Shown: one piece after another, positions 33,697 through 41,555 of the stretch
How the letters are laid out: every line of letters starts with the position of its first letter
How positions within the stretch are numbered: the first letter of the stretch is position 1
Assembly (NCBI GenBank): GCA_937912125.1
Contig: CALDOK010000119.1
Coordinates: 1 to 43,199 of the forward strand
DNA length: 43,199 nucleotides
Source: an uncultured Pseudomonadota bacterium
Lineage (GTDB): Bacteria > Myxococcota_A > UBA796 > JAFGLY01
Direction of reading: 5' to 3'
Notes under the pieces: generated by a model
Database searches by the model: none
What the model was told of the DNA's origin: nothing
The model's input: the letters and a program-made list of their open reading frames with translations, nothing else
Position numbers and translations under genes: made by a program

Positions 33697-36648
33697 CTAC
33701 CGACCCCCGCCGAGCGCCTCCAGCCACCCCTCGAACGCCGGCAGCCAGCGAGGCGCCCGGGCCTGCAGCAAGGCCTGGGTGGCGCCGATGGCCACCTGCT
33801 CCAGGCGCTGGTGCAGGGCGTGGCCGGCGCTGCCAGCCCGTGTGTCCCGCGGCGCCTGGTCCTCCCAGTCCGCCAGCACCAAGGGGTCGGTGACCGGGTG
33901 GACCTCCTCGTGCAGCACCTGCATCAGCACCTGCTCGAATGGCTGCTCGAGGGAGACCGCCACCAGGCGCTCGCCGTCGTAGCTCGTGGCCCGGCCCGCC
34001 TTGCCCAGGGCAGGGCAGTCCAGCACCCGCAGGGGCGGAGGGTCGCGTTCCTGGCCCGCGTACAGGGCGATGCGCAGCTCGGTGAGGGCCTCGACCAGGG
34101 GCCGGTGGGGCGCTGCGGACCACACTCCCCGGTCCTGGCGGGGCTCGGCGGCTACGGCCTCCATGGCTTCGGCCAGGGCCAGGGCCAGGGCCTGGTCCTC
34201 CTCGCCCCGCAGGGGTGCCGGGGGCCGCCACCGCAGGCGCTGGATGAGCTCTGTGGGTTCGTGGAAGCGCAGGGCCAGCACCTGGGCGTACAGCCGCCTG
34301 GGCGCGGCCCGCCAGGCCTGCAGCAGCGGCGCCGCCCACGGCCGTTCAGGCTGGGAAGGGTCGTACAGGTTGGCAGCGTCGGCGCCCAGATCGAGCCGGG
34401 ACAGCACCCGGAAGACCAGGGCCGCGGCCTCCCGGCGTTCTAGCGCGATGCCTGCTGGGGCCTCGGCGTTCAGAGCCACAGGCCAGGGAACCCAGCCCCA
34501 GGGTCCCCCCAGCGGCGGCACCCGGGTGCGTGCCAGCACCCGCTCGTGGACCCGCTCCCCCTCTCGCTGCAGCAGCACCTGGTCCTGAGACCGGAAGCGC
34601 GGCCCCAGGAAGCACAGCGCGCGGCCTCCGGGCTCTTGCAGACCCTCGGACGCCGGGACGGGCAGACGCGGCAGCGCCGCCCCCAACCACAGGGCATCCC
34701 AGGGCCCCGGCTCGGGAAGCAGGCGGCCGGGCGGCAGGGGAACGACCTGAACCTGAGGCCACTCCGCCAGAGCCGAGGTCAACCCCTCGGGGGAAGCACC
34801 CCGGGGCACCACCAGCACCCGCCCTTCGGGCCCCACCAGGCCAGCCATGAGCGCCGCGACCCAGCCGCTGCCCGCGGCCAGATCCGCCACCCGCTCCCCG
34901 TGGCCCAGCTGCAGAGCCTCGAGCCCGCGGGCCACCGCACGGAAGCCCGGCGCAGGCGCAGGGAGCCCCTCGGCGAGGGCTGGGGGAGTGTGATCCCCGA
35001 GCACCGCCTGGGCCTGCTCGGACCCCATGAAGCGCTCGGGACCAAGCTCGAGCAGGCGCTCCACCAACGCCGGGCTGCGCAGCACCCCCTGGTCGAGCAT
35101 GCGCCGCACGGCCTCCTCGCGCTTGCGGACCCAGGGGTCCCGCACCTGCAGCCCGATGGGCAGGGGCAGGGCCTGGGCCTCAGGGTGCTGCTCCCGGGGC
35201 CCGCGGGCGGTCCTGCGGATCAGCGCCTGGCCCATGGCGGGGTCCATGAAGCGCCGCTGCTCGGCCATGGAGCGCTCGAACACCCGGTCCACCTCCCGAC
35301 CCTGGCCCCGGAACCGCCCCTGAACCCGCTCCAACAAAGGGCCGTACAGGGCCTGCATGCTCGCGACGCGGCCGGCGAAGTCCAGGCTCCGGCCGGGGTC
35401 GACCCACTCGGCCCGGAAGGCGTGGTCGTACCAGCCTTGCCACCAGCGCGGCTGGTGGAAGACCGTGCCGTGCTCGCGCTCGTAGTGCGCCATCTCCGTG
35501 TGTACACCCGAGCCTGGGTAGAGGCGGAAGGGGTCGACACTCAGCCAGCCGCAGGTCTCGGAGGCCTCGAGGTACAGCCGCTCCACGAAGCGAGCCGTGG
35601 CCTGCATGCTCTCGGGCGTCTCACCCGGGTGGCCCACGATGACGTTGGCGGCCCAGCTCAGGCTGTGTTCCCTCGCCAGGCTCGCCAGGCGCAGCATGGC
35701 GTCGAGGTAGCGCTCGGGCTGCCGGGACTTGCCGATGATCCGCAGCATACGCGGGCTGCCGCTCTCGAGGCCGACGCCGATGGAGAAGCGGGCACGGGCC
35801 AGCAGCTCCACGTCCACAGCCTCCAGATCGTCGGCCCGGGTCAGGGTCCAGAACTGCCGAGGCTGGATGCCCCGCGCCAGGATCCCCTCGACCACCTCCC
35901 GCCGCCAGGCCCGCTGGAAGCCGAACAGGGGGTCGGCGACGTTCACCATCCACGGCGCCAGGTCCACCCGGGCAGCCAGGCGCTCCAGCTCGTCCAGGGC
36001 CCGTCCGGGAGAGAACGCCCGCCAGCTGGCCTCGCCCTTGGCCCGCTCCATGCAAAAGGCGCAGCGGTAGGGGCAGCCCCGGGACAGGTGGATCTGCAGC
36101 TTGCGGCCCAGGCTGGTGGCCCGCGGCCAGTAGCGATCCAGCAGCTCCCAGGCGTAGGGCGGCAGCGCGTCCATGTGGGGCACGGGTTCGGGCCCCAGGA
36201 TCTCTCCAGCGGGCGGCTCACCCCCCAGGATGCCCTCGAGCAGGCGCTGCAGAGGCAGCTCGCCCTCGCCCACCACCACCGCGTCGAAGGGGGCGTGGGG
36301 TGGGAGCAGGTCGTGGGGCACGGCGCTGGCGTGGTAGCCACCGGCCAGCAAGGGCACGCCCGGGAAGCGCTCGCGCAGGAAGCCGGCCAGGGCCACCACC
36401 CGCCGGTAGTCGAAGCTCGAGTAGCAGCTCACCCCGATGGCGTGGAAGGGGCCCAGGTCGTCCAGGCGTCGCGCCAGCTCCCGGTGATCACAGGCCTCGT
36501 AGCCGATGTCCAGGATCTCCACCCGGAGCCCCAGCTTGGCCTTCACCCAGCCGCCGAGGGCGACCAAGTGGGGCAGCCCGAAGTCGGTGTCGGTCCACTT
36601 GATGATCCCGGGAGAGATCAGCAGGAGTGCGGGCTCGCGGGGGATCAA
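33697..36648 (-). CDS. Fusion: B12-binding radical SAM enzyme, PCMT-like methyltransferase domain, HExxH C-terminus
   Basis: About 983 residues. The start is set at TTG 36648: AGGAGG lies 7 nt upstream, and the TTGA overlaps the previous stop; a GTG at 36654 is too close to that site. Residues ~5-145 form a B12-binding domain (VSCYSSFDYRRVVALAGFL, LLAGGYHAS, VVVGEGE). The radical-SAM core has SRGCPYRCAFC (Cys192, 196, 199), GVGLESGS and IVGHPGET. Residues ~510-718 match protein-L-isoaspartate O-methyltransferase (RVADLAAGSGWVAALMAGLV, then PWDALWLGAALPRLPVPASE, VLART.VPP). Residues ~860-983 carry VLHEEVH (913-917), a HExxH metallopeptidase-type motif with a later Glu in QRLEQVAIG. The combination is unusual. 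Known Asp-directed PCMT enzymes in RiPP pathways make its position beside the Asp-rich peptides notable. Confidence 0.85.
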   Translation of the reverse strand: MIPREPALLLISPGIIKWTDTDFGLPHLVALGGWVKAKLGLRVEILDIGYEACDHRELARRLDDLGPFHAIGVSCYSSFDYRRVVALAGFLRERFPGVPLLAGGYHASAVPHDLLPPHAPFDAVVVGEGELPLQRLLEGILGGEPPAGEILGPEPVPHMDALPPYAWELLDRYWPRATSLGRKLQIHLSRGCPYRCAFCMERAKGEASWRAFSPGRALDELERLAARVDLAPWMVNVADPLFGFQRAWRREVVEGILARGIQPRQFWTLTRADDLEAVDVELLARARFSIGVGLESGSPRMLRIIGKSRQPERYLDAMLRLASLAREHSLSWAANVIVGHPGETPESMQATARFVERLYLEASETCGWLSVDPFRLYPGSGVHTEMAHYEREHGTVFHQPRWWQGWYDHAFRAEWVDPGRSLDFAGRVASMQALYGPLLERVQGRFRGQGREVDRVFERSMAEQRRFMDPAMGQALIRRTARGPREQHPEAQALPLPIGLQVRDPWVRKREEAVRRMLDQGVLRSPALVERLLELGPERFMGSEQAQAVLGDHTPPALAEGLPAPAPGFRAVARGLEALQLGHGERVADLAAGSGWVAALMAGLVGPEGRVLVVPRGASPEGLTSALAEWPQVQVVPLPPGRLLPEPGPWDALWLGAALPRLPVPASEGLQEPGGRALCFLGPRFRSQDQVLLQREGERVHERVLARTRVPPLGGPWGWVPWPVALNAEAPAGIALERREAAALVFRVLSRLDLGADAANLYDPSQPERPWAAPLLQAWRAAPRRLYAQVLALRFHEPTELIQRLRWRPPAPLRGEEDQALALALAEAMEAVAAEPRQDRGVWSAAPHRPLVEALTELRIALYAGQERDPPPLRVLDCPALGKAGRATSYDGERLVAVSLEQPFEQVLMQVLHEEVHPVTDPLVLADWEDQAPRDTRAGSAGHALHQRLEQVAIGATQALLQARAPRWLPAFEGWLEALGGGR

Positions 36649-37742
36649 GGACACGCCTCCTGCTCAGGCAGATCCGGCAGCTCCAGCCGCGCGCGCTCCT
36701 CGGGGCTCAGGGCCAGCCACACCAGGGGGTCCGGTGCGTCCAGGCTCCCGAAGGCCGCGAACGCGCTCTCCTTGCAGCCCCCGCCGCAGCTGCGGGCGTG
36801 GGGGCAGCCCCGGCACATCAGCGGCAGGCTGGACCGGAACTCCGCCAGGTAGCCGTCGTCGGCCAGGGCGCTCAGGGGCTCCTCCAGGGCCGAGCCCAGC
36901 ACCCGGTGGCTGAGGTTGCAGGCACGAACCTGCCCCTCGAGATCCATCACCAGGTTGTGCTGCCCGGATCCGCTCGAGCAGAAGCCGAAGCGCACCCACG
37001 GGTAGCGGGCCGTGTGCACGATGCAGGGCGGGACGGGCATGGCCGTGCTGACGCGGATCTGCCAGCGCCGGGCCAGAGTCTCGCAGGCCAGCAGGTCGGC
37101 CTCGAGCTGTTCGGGGCTGGGCAGCAGGGCGGCGATGCGGTGCACGCCCAGGCCAGCGGCGGACATGCGGTTGTAGGACAGCGAGCGGATGCCCATGGCG
37201 AAGCACAGCTCGAGCACCGCGGGCAGCTGTCCGGCGTTGCGCTGGCTGGACACATAGCAGGCGTTCACCCGCACCCCCGCGTCCCGCAGCCGCAGCACCG
37301 AGCGCAGGGTGTCGTCGAAGCTCTCCACGTCCTTGAGCGCGTCGTGGACCTCACGCCGGCCGCCGAGCAGGGTGAGCTGGGCGGTCTTCAGGCCCGCCGC
37401 CCCCAGGCGCCGCGCCACCGCCTCGCTCACGTGGCTGCCGTTGGTGATCAGGCCTACGCTGGGAACCCGCGTGCAGGCATGCTCGATGATCTCGAGGGCC
37501 CGGGGATGCAGCAGCGGCTCACCGCCGGTCAGGGAGAGGTGCTCGATGCCCTGCTCGGCCACACGGTCGATGAGTGCCCGCGCCCGCTCGAGATCGCCCT
37601 GGACCTTGGGCGCGAGCCCGTGCTGAGGGTCGCCGGGCTCGGCGTTCCAGACGTTGTAGCAGTGGACGCAGCGATGATCGCAGACCGGGGTCAGCTCGAT
37701 CTCGAGGCGGTGTGGGCCGCCCTGCTCGGCATTGGAGGCCAT
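36645..37742 (-). CDS. Radical SAM protein with SPASM-type C-terminal domain
   Basis: A 365-residue protein from ATG 37742 (a GTG 6 nt upstream is also possible). The SAM cluster motif is CDHRCVHC (Cys21, 25, 28), followed by SLTGGEPLLHP. The C-terminal part has the Cys series of a SPASM/twitch domain: FGFCSSGSG, VRACNLSHR and CRGCPHARSCGGGC, enough for one or two auxiliary clusters. SPASM proteins typically modify ribosomal peptides or proteins (sactipeptides, PqqE, anaerobic sulfatase maturation). It starts 27 nt after the stop of an 88-residue peptide gene and overlaps the next gene, which is strong operon evidence. No separate peptide-recognition domain is visible. Confidence 0.9.
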   Translation of the reverse strand: MASNAEQGGPHRLEIELTPVCDHRCVHCYNVWNAEPGDPQHGLAPKVQGDLERARALIDRVAEQGIEHLSLTGGEPLLHPRALEIIEHACTRVPSVGLITNGSHVSEAVARRLGAAGLKTAQLTLLGGRREVHDALKDVESFDDTLRSVLRLRDAGVRVNACYVSSQRNAGQLPAVLELCFAMGIRSLSYNRMSAAGLGVHRIAALLPSPEQLEADLLACETLARRWQIRVSTAMPVPPCIVHTARYPWVRFGFCSSGSGQHNLVMDLEGQVRACNLSHRVLGSALEEPLSALADDGYLAEFRSSLPLMCRGCPHARSCGGGCKESAFAAFGSLDAPDPLVWLALSPEERARLELPDLPEQEACP

Positions 37743-37769
37743 GGCCACCCGCTTTGTGTGGGGCGGGAC

Positions 37770-38036
37770 CTATCCCCGTCCGCCAAGGCGGTGTTCGACA
37801 TCCGCGGGCAGGACACCCACGGCGCCCAGTCGCTCGATCACGTCACCGCGAGCCTGCACATCCGTGTCGGCGTCGGTGTCCGAGTCCGTGTCGGTGTCCG
37901 TGTCGGTGTCGGTGTCGGTGTCCGTGTCGCTGTCCTCTGCAGCGAGACAGGGCTCCATGTCGAGACAGGCGCAGGCGGTGGCACCCACCAGGCCGAGGGC
38001 GAGCATGATGGACTTGTCGAGGGGGGTGGGGCTCAC
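37770..38036 (-). CDS. 88-residue repeat-containing peptide, candidate modified precursor (copy 1)
   Basis: Starts at GTG with AGGAGG 8 nt upstream. Residues 1-30 read MSPTPLDKSIMLALGLVGAT then ACACLDMEPC: a hydrophobic stretch followed by Cys22, Cys24 and Cys30. Residues ~35-59 are Asp-Ser/Asp-Thr/Asp-Ala repeats, then VQARGDVIERLG...LPADVEHRL. The paralogue at 38107-38373 has the same length, the same Cys positions and the same terminal motifs. Either it is a small lipoprotein (ATAC as lipobox, though position -3 is Ala and the N-terminus lacks net charge) or a RiPP-type precursor for the adjacent radical-SAM enzymes. The stop lies 27 nt before the SPASM gene. Confidence 0.75.
   Translation of the reverse strand: MSPTPLDKSIMLALGLVGATACACLDMEPCLAAEDSDTDTDTDTDTDTDTDSDTDADTDVQARGDVIERLGAVGVLPADVEHRLGGRG
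37860..37936 (-). repeat. Asp-Thr coding tandem repeat in peptide copy 1
   Basis: Units of GTGTCC/GTGTCG/GCGTCG (plus strand) encode the Asp-Thr/Asp-Ser/Asp-Ala stretch of the peptide on the minus strand. Hexamer units preserve frame, so length can vary by slippage. Confidence 0.8.
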
Positions 38037-38106
38037 GGCGCTGTCCTCCTGAACGATAGAAGAGGAGTCTACCTCACCCGCGCCGGTTCCCGCGACGTGC
38101 TTGGCG

Positions 38107-38373
38107 TCAGGACCGATCCAGCCGCTCCACGACGTCGGCAGGCAGCGCCTCACCGAGCCGCTGGATGGTCTCCATGCGGGCCTGCACGTCCGTGTCGGCA
38201 TCCGTGTCCGTGTCGGTGTCCGTGTCCGTGTCGGCATCCGTGTCGGTGTCCGCGTCGCTGTCGTCGGTGTCCTGGAGCTTCAGACAGGCCGCCATGCTCA
38301 GACAGACGCAGGCCGTGGCGCTGGCCAGGCCGAGGGCCAGCAGGATGGACCGATCCAGGGGGGTGGGGCTCAT
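38107..38373 (-). CDS. 88-residue repeat-containing peptide, candidate modified precursor (copy 2)
   Basis: Starts at ATG 38373; residues 1-30 read MSPTPLDRSILLALGLASAT then ACVCLSMAAC, with Cys22, Cys24 and Cys30 exactly as in copy 1. An Asp-Thr/Asp-Ala tract follows (about residues 39-62), then VQARMETIQRLG..LPADVVERL. Conservation extends through the whole N-terminus rather than only its hydrophobicity, which suggests a recognised leader or recent duplication. It is the first gene of the five-gene minus-strand run, 70 bp ahead of copy 1, and is divergent from the GH5 gene. Cellular fate (secreted, lipidated or cross-linked) cannot be told from sequence. Confidence 0.75.
   Translation of the reverse strand: MSPTPLDRSILLALGLASATACVCLSMAACLKLQDTDDSDADTDTDADTDTDTDTDTDADTDVQARMETIQRLGEALPADVVERLDRS
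38188..38271 (-). repeat. Asp-Thr coding tandem repeat in peptide copy 2
   Basis: Units of GTGTCC/GTGTCG/GCATCC (plus strand) encode alternating Asp-Thr and Asp-Ala in copy 2. It has the same unit type as copy 1 but a different order of variants, so the tracts have been rearranged since duplication while both proteins stayed at 88 residues. Confidence 0.8.
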
Positions 38374-38453
38374 GGAGATCTCGTGGCGGAGGGGCTCGAC
38401 CACTGTATCAGATGGCAGCGCGGCCCCCTCCGCCCCCATGGTACCCTTCGAGG
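38374..38453. promoter_or_regulatory. Divergent intergenic region of peptide operon and GH5 gene
   Basis: These 80 bp lie between the ATG of peptide copy 2 (minus) and the ATG of the endoglycoceramidase-like gene (plus), so they should contain the promoters of both. The only AT-richer patch is around 38400-38412. No operator or -35/-10 pair is clear enough to place. Confidence 0.35.
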
Positions 38454-39992
38454 ATGCTCCGCCTACCCGCGCATCGACGGCGCCGCCCAGGCAGGCTTCC
38501 CACCCTGGGCCTGCTCATGCTCACCGCCTGCGACCAGCCCGACGACACAGGCTCGGCCCCGCTCGACCCTCTGGCTCTGCGCCCGCTGTCCGTCTCCAGC
38601 GACAACCGCATCGTGGACGATCTCGACCGCGAGGTGCTGCTGCGAGGGGCCAACATCACCTCCCTGGGCGAGTACTGGCAGGGCAGCCCGGATCACCCGC
38701 CCACCCTGCCCACCACCGACGAGGACTGGGACGCCATGGCCGCCCGGGGGTTCTCGGTGATCCGCCTGGTGGTGCACTGGTCGCGGCTCGAGCCCGAGCG
38801 GGGGCGGATGGACAGCGCCTACCTGGACGAGATCGACGGCTACGTCTCCGCCGCCGCCGAGCGGGGCATCTACACCGTCATCGACATGCACCAGGACGCC
38901 TACTCGGCCTTCACCAGCACCCCCGTCGACGAGATCTGCCCCGAGGGGGCCTCCCCCGCCAGGGGCTGGGACGGCGCCCCGGCCTGGGCGGTCATGACCG
39001 ACGGGCTGAGCACCTGTGTCACCGGAGACCGCAACAGCGCGCCCGCTGTGGTCGCAGCCTGGAACCACTTCTACGATGACGACGACGGCATCCGCGACCG
39101 CTTCGTGGCCACCTGGACCGCGGTGGCCGAGCGCTTCGCCGACCGACCCGAGGTGGCGGGCTACGACCTGCTGAACGAACCCGACACCTCACGCCCGGCC
39201 AGCGAGCTCACCCCCATCTACGAGGACCTGCTGGCCGAGGTCATCACCGCCATCCGTGCCGCTGGCGCGGAGCAGCTGATCTTCCTCGAGCCCGCGATCC
39301 CCGCCGGCGACCCCTCGAACGGCCTGATCTTCCCCGACCCGGAGCGCATGGGCATCCAGCCCCACAACCTGGTGGGCTCCACCCACAACTACGCCGAGTC
39401 CATCGACACCACCGGCCTGAGCCTCGAGGCCACCAACACGGTCATCTGGAACCTGGCCCAGACCCAGGGCACCGGAGTGTGGATCGGCGAGTACGGCTTC
39501 TGGAGCACCAGCCCCGAGGTGCTCGAGGTCGCAGCCCGCTACGCCGCCGACGAAGACAAGCACGCGCAAGGAGGAGCCTGGTGGCAGTGGCGTCAGCCCT
39601 GCGGCGACCCCCACAGCCTGCATCGAGATGGTGACGGCTGGGAGCCGAACGACACCGTGGTCCACCTGAACACGCTGGACTGCGCACAGGGCGTGGATCT
39701 CGGCCCCACCGAGGAGTTCCTCGCGCTGCTGGGCCGGGGCTACCCGCGGGCTGTCCCTGGCCGCATCGCGCTGCTCGAGAGCGATCCCGCCACCGGGCGG
39801 CTGCGGCTCGAGGCCGAGGCGGACGAAGCCGGAGGTCTGCTGGTGCTGTGGACGCCCACCAGGGCCGACGCGCACGGTGTCTGGGCCGAAGGCCTCACGG
39901 GGGTCAACGAGCTCGAGGTCCCTGGCGGGCGCCTGGTGACCACGAGGATCGAGGCGCCCGGGGACTACGCCATCGGGGTCGAGCCCCTCTGA
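38454..39992 (+). CDS. Endoglycoceramidase-like GH5 glycoside hydrolase lipoprotein
   Basis: A 512-residue protein. The signal sequence has an Arg-rich start and lipobox LMLTAC (lipid Cys26). The GH5 barrel shows RGANITSLGEYW, VIRLVVHWSRLEPERG, TVIDMHQDAYS (typical of endoglycoceramidases), YDLLNEPDTS with acid/base Glu242 and VWIGEYGFW with nucleophile Glu346. A C-terminal beta domain follows (about residues 430-512). Such enzymes release the glycan from glycosphingolipids or related glycolipids; bacterial substrates may differ. It would be displayed on the cell surface or in the periplasm. The much longer open frame upstream is antisense to the radical-SAM genes. Confidence 0.9.
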   Translation: MLRLPAHRRRRPGRLPTLGLLMLTACDQPDDTGSAPLDPLALRPLSVSSDNRIVDDLDREVLLRGANITSLGEYWQGSPDHPPTLPTTDEDWDAMAARGFSVIRLVVHWSRLEPERGRMDSAYLDEIDGYVSAAAERGIYTVIDMHQDAYSAFTSTPVDEICPEGASPARGWDGAPAWAVMTDGLSTCVTGDRNSAPAVVAAWNHFYDDDDGIRDRFVATWTAVAERFADRPEVAGYDLLNEPDTSRPASELTPIYEDLLAEVITAIRAAGAEQLIFLEPAIPAGDPSNGLIFPDPERMGIQPHNLVGSTHNYAESIDTTGLSLEATNTVIWNLAQTQGTGVWIGEYGFWSTSPEVLEVAARYAADEDKHAQGGAWWQWRQPCGDPHSLHRDGDGWEPNDTVVHLNTLDCAQGVDLGPTEEFLALLGRGYPRAVPGRIALLESDPATGRLRLEAEADEAGGLLVLWTPTRADAHGVWAEGLTGVNELEVPGGRLVTTRIEAPGDYAIGVEPL

Positions 39993-40025
39993 AGGGTCCG
40001 CGGCATCCGGAACGCCGGCGCCATC

Positions 40026-40472
40026 CTACAGCCCCAGATCCGCGCCCATCAGGCTCTCATCAAAAGGAAACTCGAGGGGGATCAAGAGCATGCGGAAGCG
40101 CAGGACACCCTGCAGCTGGATGTCGATCTGTGCGTCGCCCAGCAAACCCCTGCCCAGGGCTCCCGCCGCCTGCAGCGTGCGGAAGGAGACGGGGATGCGG
40201 ACCTCCTGAGGGGCCCCCTTCCTGATCCGGATGCGTTCGTAGCTGGCCTCGCCCTCGGCCACGACCTCACCGCCCATGGTGACCGCATGCTCGAGGCTGC
40301 GCAGCCGCACGGCCGGCCAGCGGGTGCGGGTGACCTCCGTGACCAGCTGCAGGCGCGTCTCCCGCAGGCCCACGGACTCCAGCTCCACGCTCACCAGCGA
40401 AAACTCCAGGGGATCGTCGGCCTGGCAGGGGGCGATGGCGAAGGTGAGGGCGAAGAGGAGGGGTGCCCACAT
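40026..40472 (-). CDS. LEA14/WHy-domain secreted protein
   Basis: A 148-residue protein with a signal peptide (MWAPLLFALTFAIAPCQA; the Cys is not followed by a clear lipobox pattern). The mature part has LVSVELESVGLRETRLQLVT, the core strand pattern of Water stress and Hypersensitive response (LEA14-like) domains, then alternating strands to PLEFPFDESLM. Such domains are small Ig-like beta sandwiches of unclear role in bacteria. The ATG lies near GAGGAGG upstream. It is on the same strand, 36 bp downstream of the NlpC/P60-like gene, and probably co-transcribed. Confidence 0.72.
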   Translation of the reverse strand: MWAPLLFALTFAIAPCQADDPLEFSLVSVELESVGLRETRLQLVTEVTRTRWPAVRLRSLEHAVTMGGEVVAEGEASYERIRIRKGAPQEVRIPVSFRTLQAAGALGRGLLGDAQIDIQLQGVLRFRMLLIPLEFPFDESLMGADLGL

Positions 40473-40508
40473 GGCGGCTCCAGGAGCTGTCGGGGTGGGT
40501 CGGTATCC

Positions 40509-41495
40509 TCACTCCGGCCGCATCACCACCACGTGGCCGTCGAAGCCGCCGCGGTCCAGGCGGGCGGTCTGCAGCGGCCACGGCCCGGCGTGCAACACCA
40601 GATCTTCGCCACCCAGCTGGCCGTCTCCGTCGGCGTCCTGGTACAGCGCGCCGATGTGCTGGTACTGCTTCTGGTCGGCGTAGCGCACCGCCAGGATGTC
40701 ACCGGGGCGCACCTGCTCGCCCCAGGCTACCGGCTCGGCGGGCTGCCCGCCGTCGAGGTCCAGCTCCAGCACCCGGGGCCAGAGCTCCACCAGCATGGCC
40801 ACGTTGTAGTTCTTGGCCAGGGGCTTTCCCTTCCAGCGGTGCCAGGCCGCCACCAGCACGTCGGCGCAGTCCACGCCGACATATCCGGAGCTCTGCTGCA
40901 CCACCGATCCGAACAACCCGGGCACGTTGAAGAACGAGCTGAGCCAGCCGATGTAGCCCTCGCCGTCCCTCACCGAGACGCGCATGACATCAGGGGAGAG
41001 GCCCCGCGCGTCGTTGGACTCCAGGCCTGGCGAGATAGCGACGCCTCCCTGGGTGTGCAGCTCCACCTGATACCAGGATGACCCCACATCGAGCTGGTGG
41101 AAGCGGGAGCGCTCGGGGTGGCGGCCGGGATGCACGAGGGGCTGCACCTCCCACTGGCCGCGCAGGTCGGTGCGCTCCACACGCAGGTAGCGGATGCTGT
41201 CGAGCCCGACCCACTCATAGGGGTCGTCCTCCCAGGGGTGGTTGGCGTTCTTGTACATCTGGTCCAGGTCGGGGAAGATCTGGTACCAGCGCGGCTCGGC
41301 GCCAGGCTGCTGGGCCACCCGCAGGGCGACCGCTTCGCCCTTCAACGGGTGGACAGCAGGTTCCTGGCTCCAGGCGCCGTCGCCGATGCGGGCCTCGAGG
41401 GTCAGGGTCGGGGGGCCCGGGGGCACCTCGGCGGAGACGGGCGAGTTGCAGGCCAGGAAGAGGGTCAGCAGCATGACAGCGGGCAGCGGGCGCAT
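40509..41495 (-). CDS. Lipoprotein with NlpC/P60-like cysteine peptidase domain
   Basis: A 328-residue protein with lipobox LFLAC (lipid Cys16). Residues ~30-160 are beta-rich, perhaps a C2- or Ig-like module. The C-terminal domain has SGYVGVDCADVLVAAWHRWK (Cys210), VRPGDILAV and QYQHIGALY (His280) in the order Cys, 'PGD', His that defines NlpC/P60-type peptidases acting on peptidoglycan or related peptides. DADGDGQLGGED nearby resembles a calcium loop. It would be anchored in the cell envelope. Confidence 0.75.
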   Translation of the reverse strand: MRPLPAVMLLTLFLACNSPVSAEVPPGPPTLTLEARIGDGAWSQEPAVHPLKGEAVALRVAQQPGAEPRWYQIFPDLDQMYKNANHPWEDDPYEWVGLDSIRYLRVERTDLRGQWEVQPLVHPGRHPERSRFHQLDVGSSWYQVELHTQGGVAISPGLESNDARGLSPDVMRVSVRDGEGYIGWLSSFFNVPGLFGSVVQQSSGYVGVDCADVLVAAWHRWKGKPLAKNYNVAMLVELWPRVLELDLDGGQPAEPVAWGEQVRPGDILAVRYADQKQYQHIGALYQDADGDGQLGGEDLVLHAGPWPLQTARLDRGGFDGHVVVMRPE

Positions 41496-41555
41496 CGATG
41501 GCTCTGCGTCGGGGGGCGTCTGCTCAACCCGTGCAGCAGCGCACAGCTTCCGTGC

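Noticed and set aside
36627..39992. 1121-residue plus-strand open frame
   Set aside because: Only the part from 38454 on has a signal peptide and GH5 motifs; the upstream part is antisense to the radical-SAM and peptide genes and has Arg/Gly/His-rich shadow composition.
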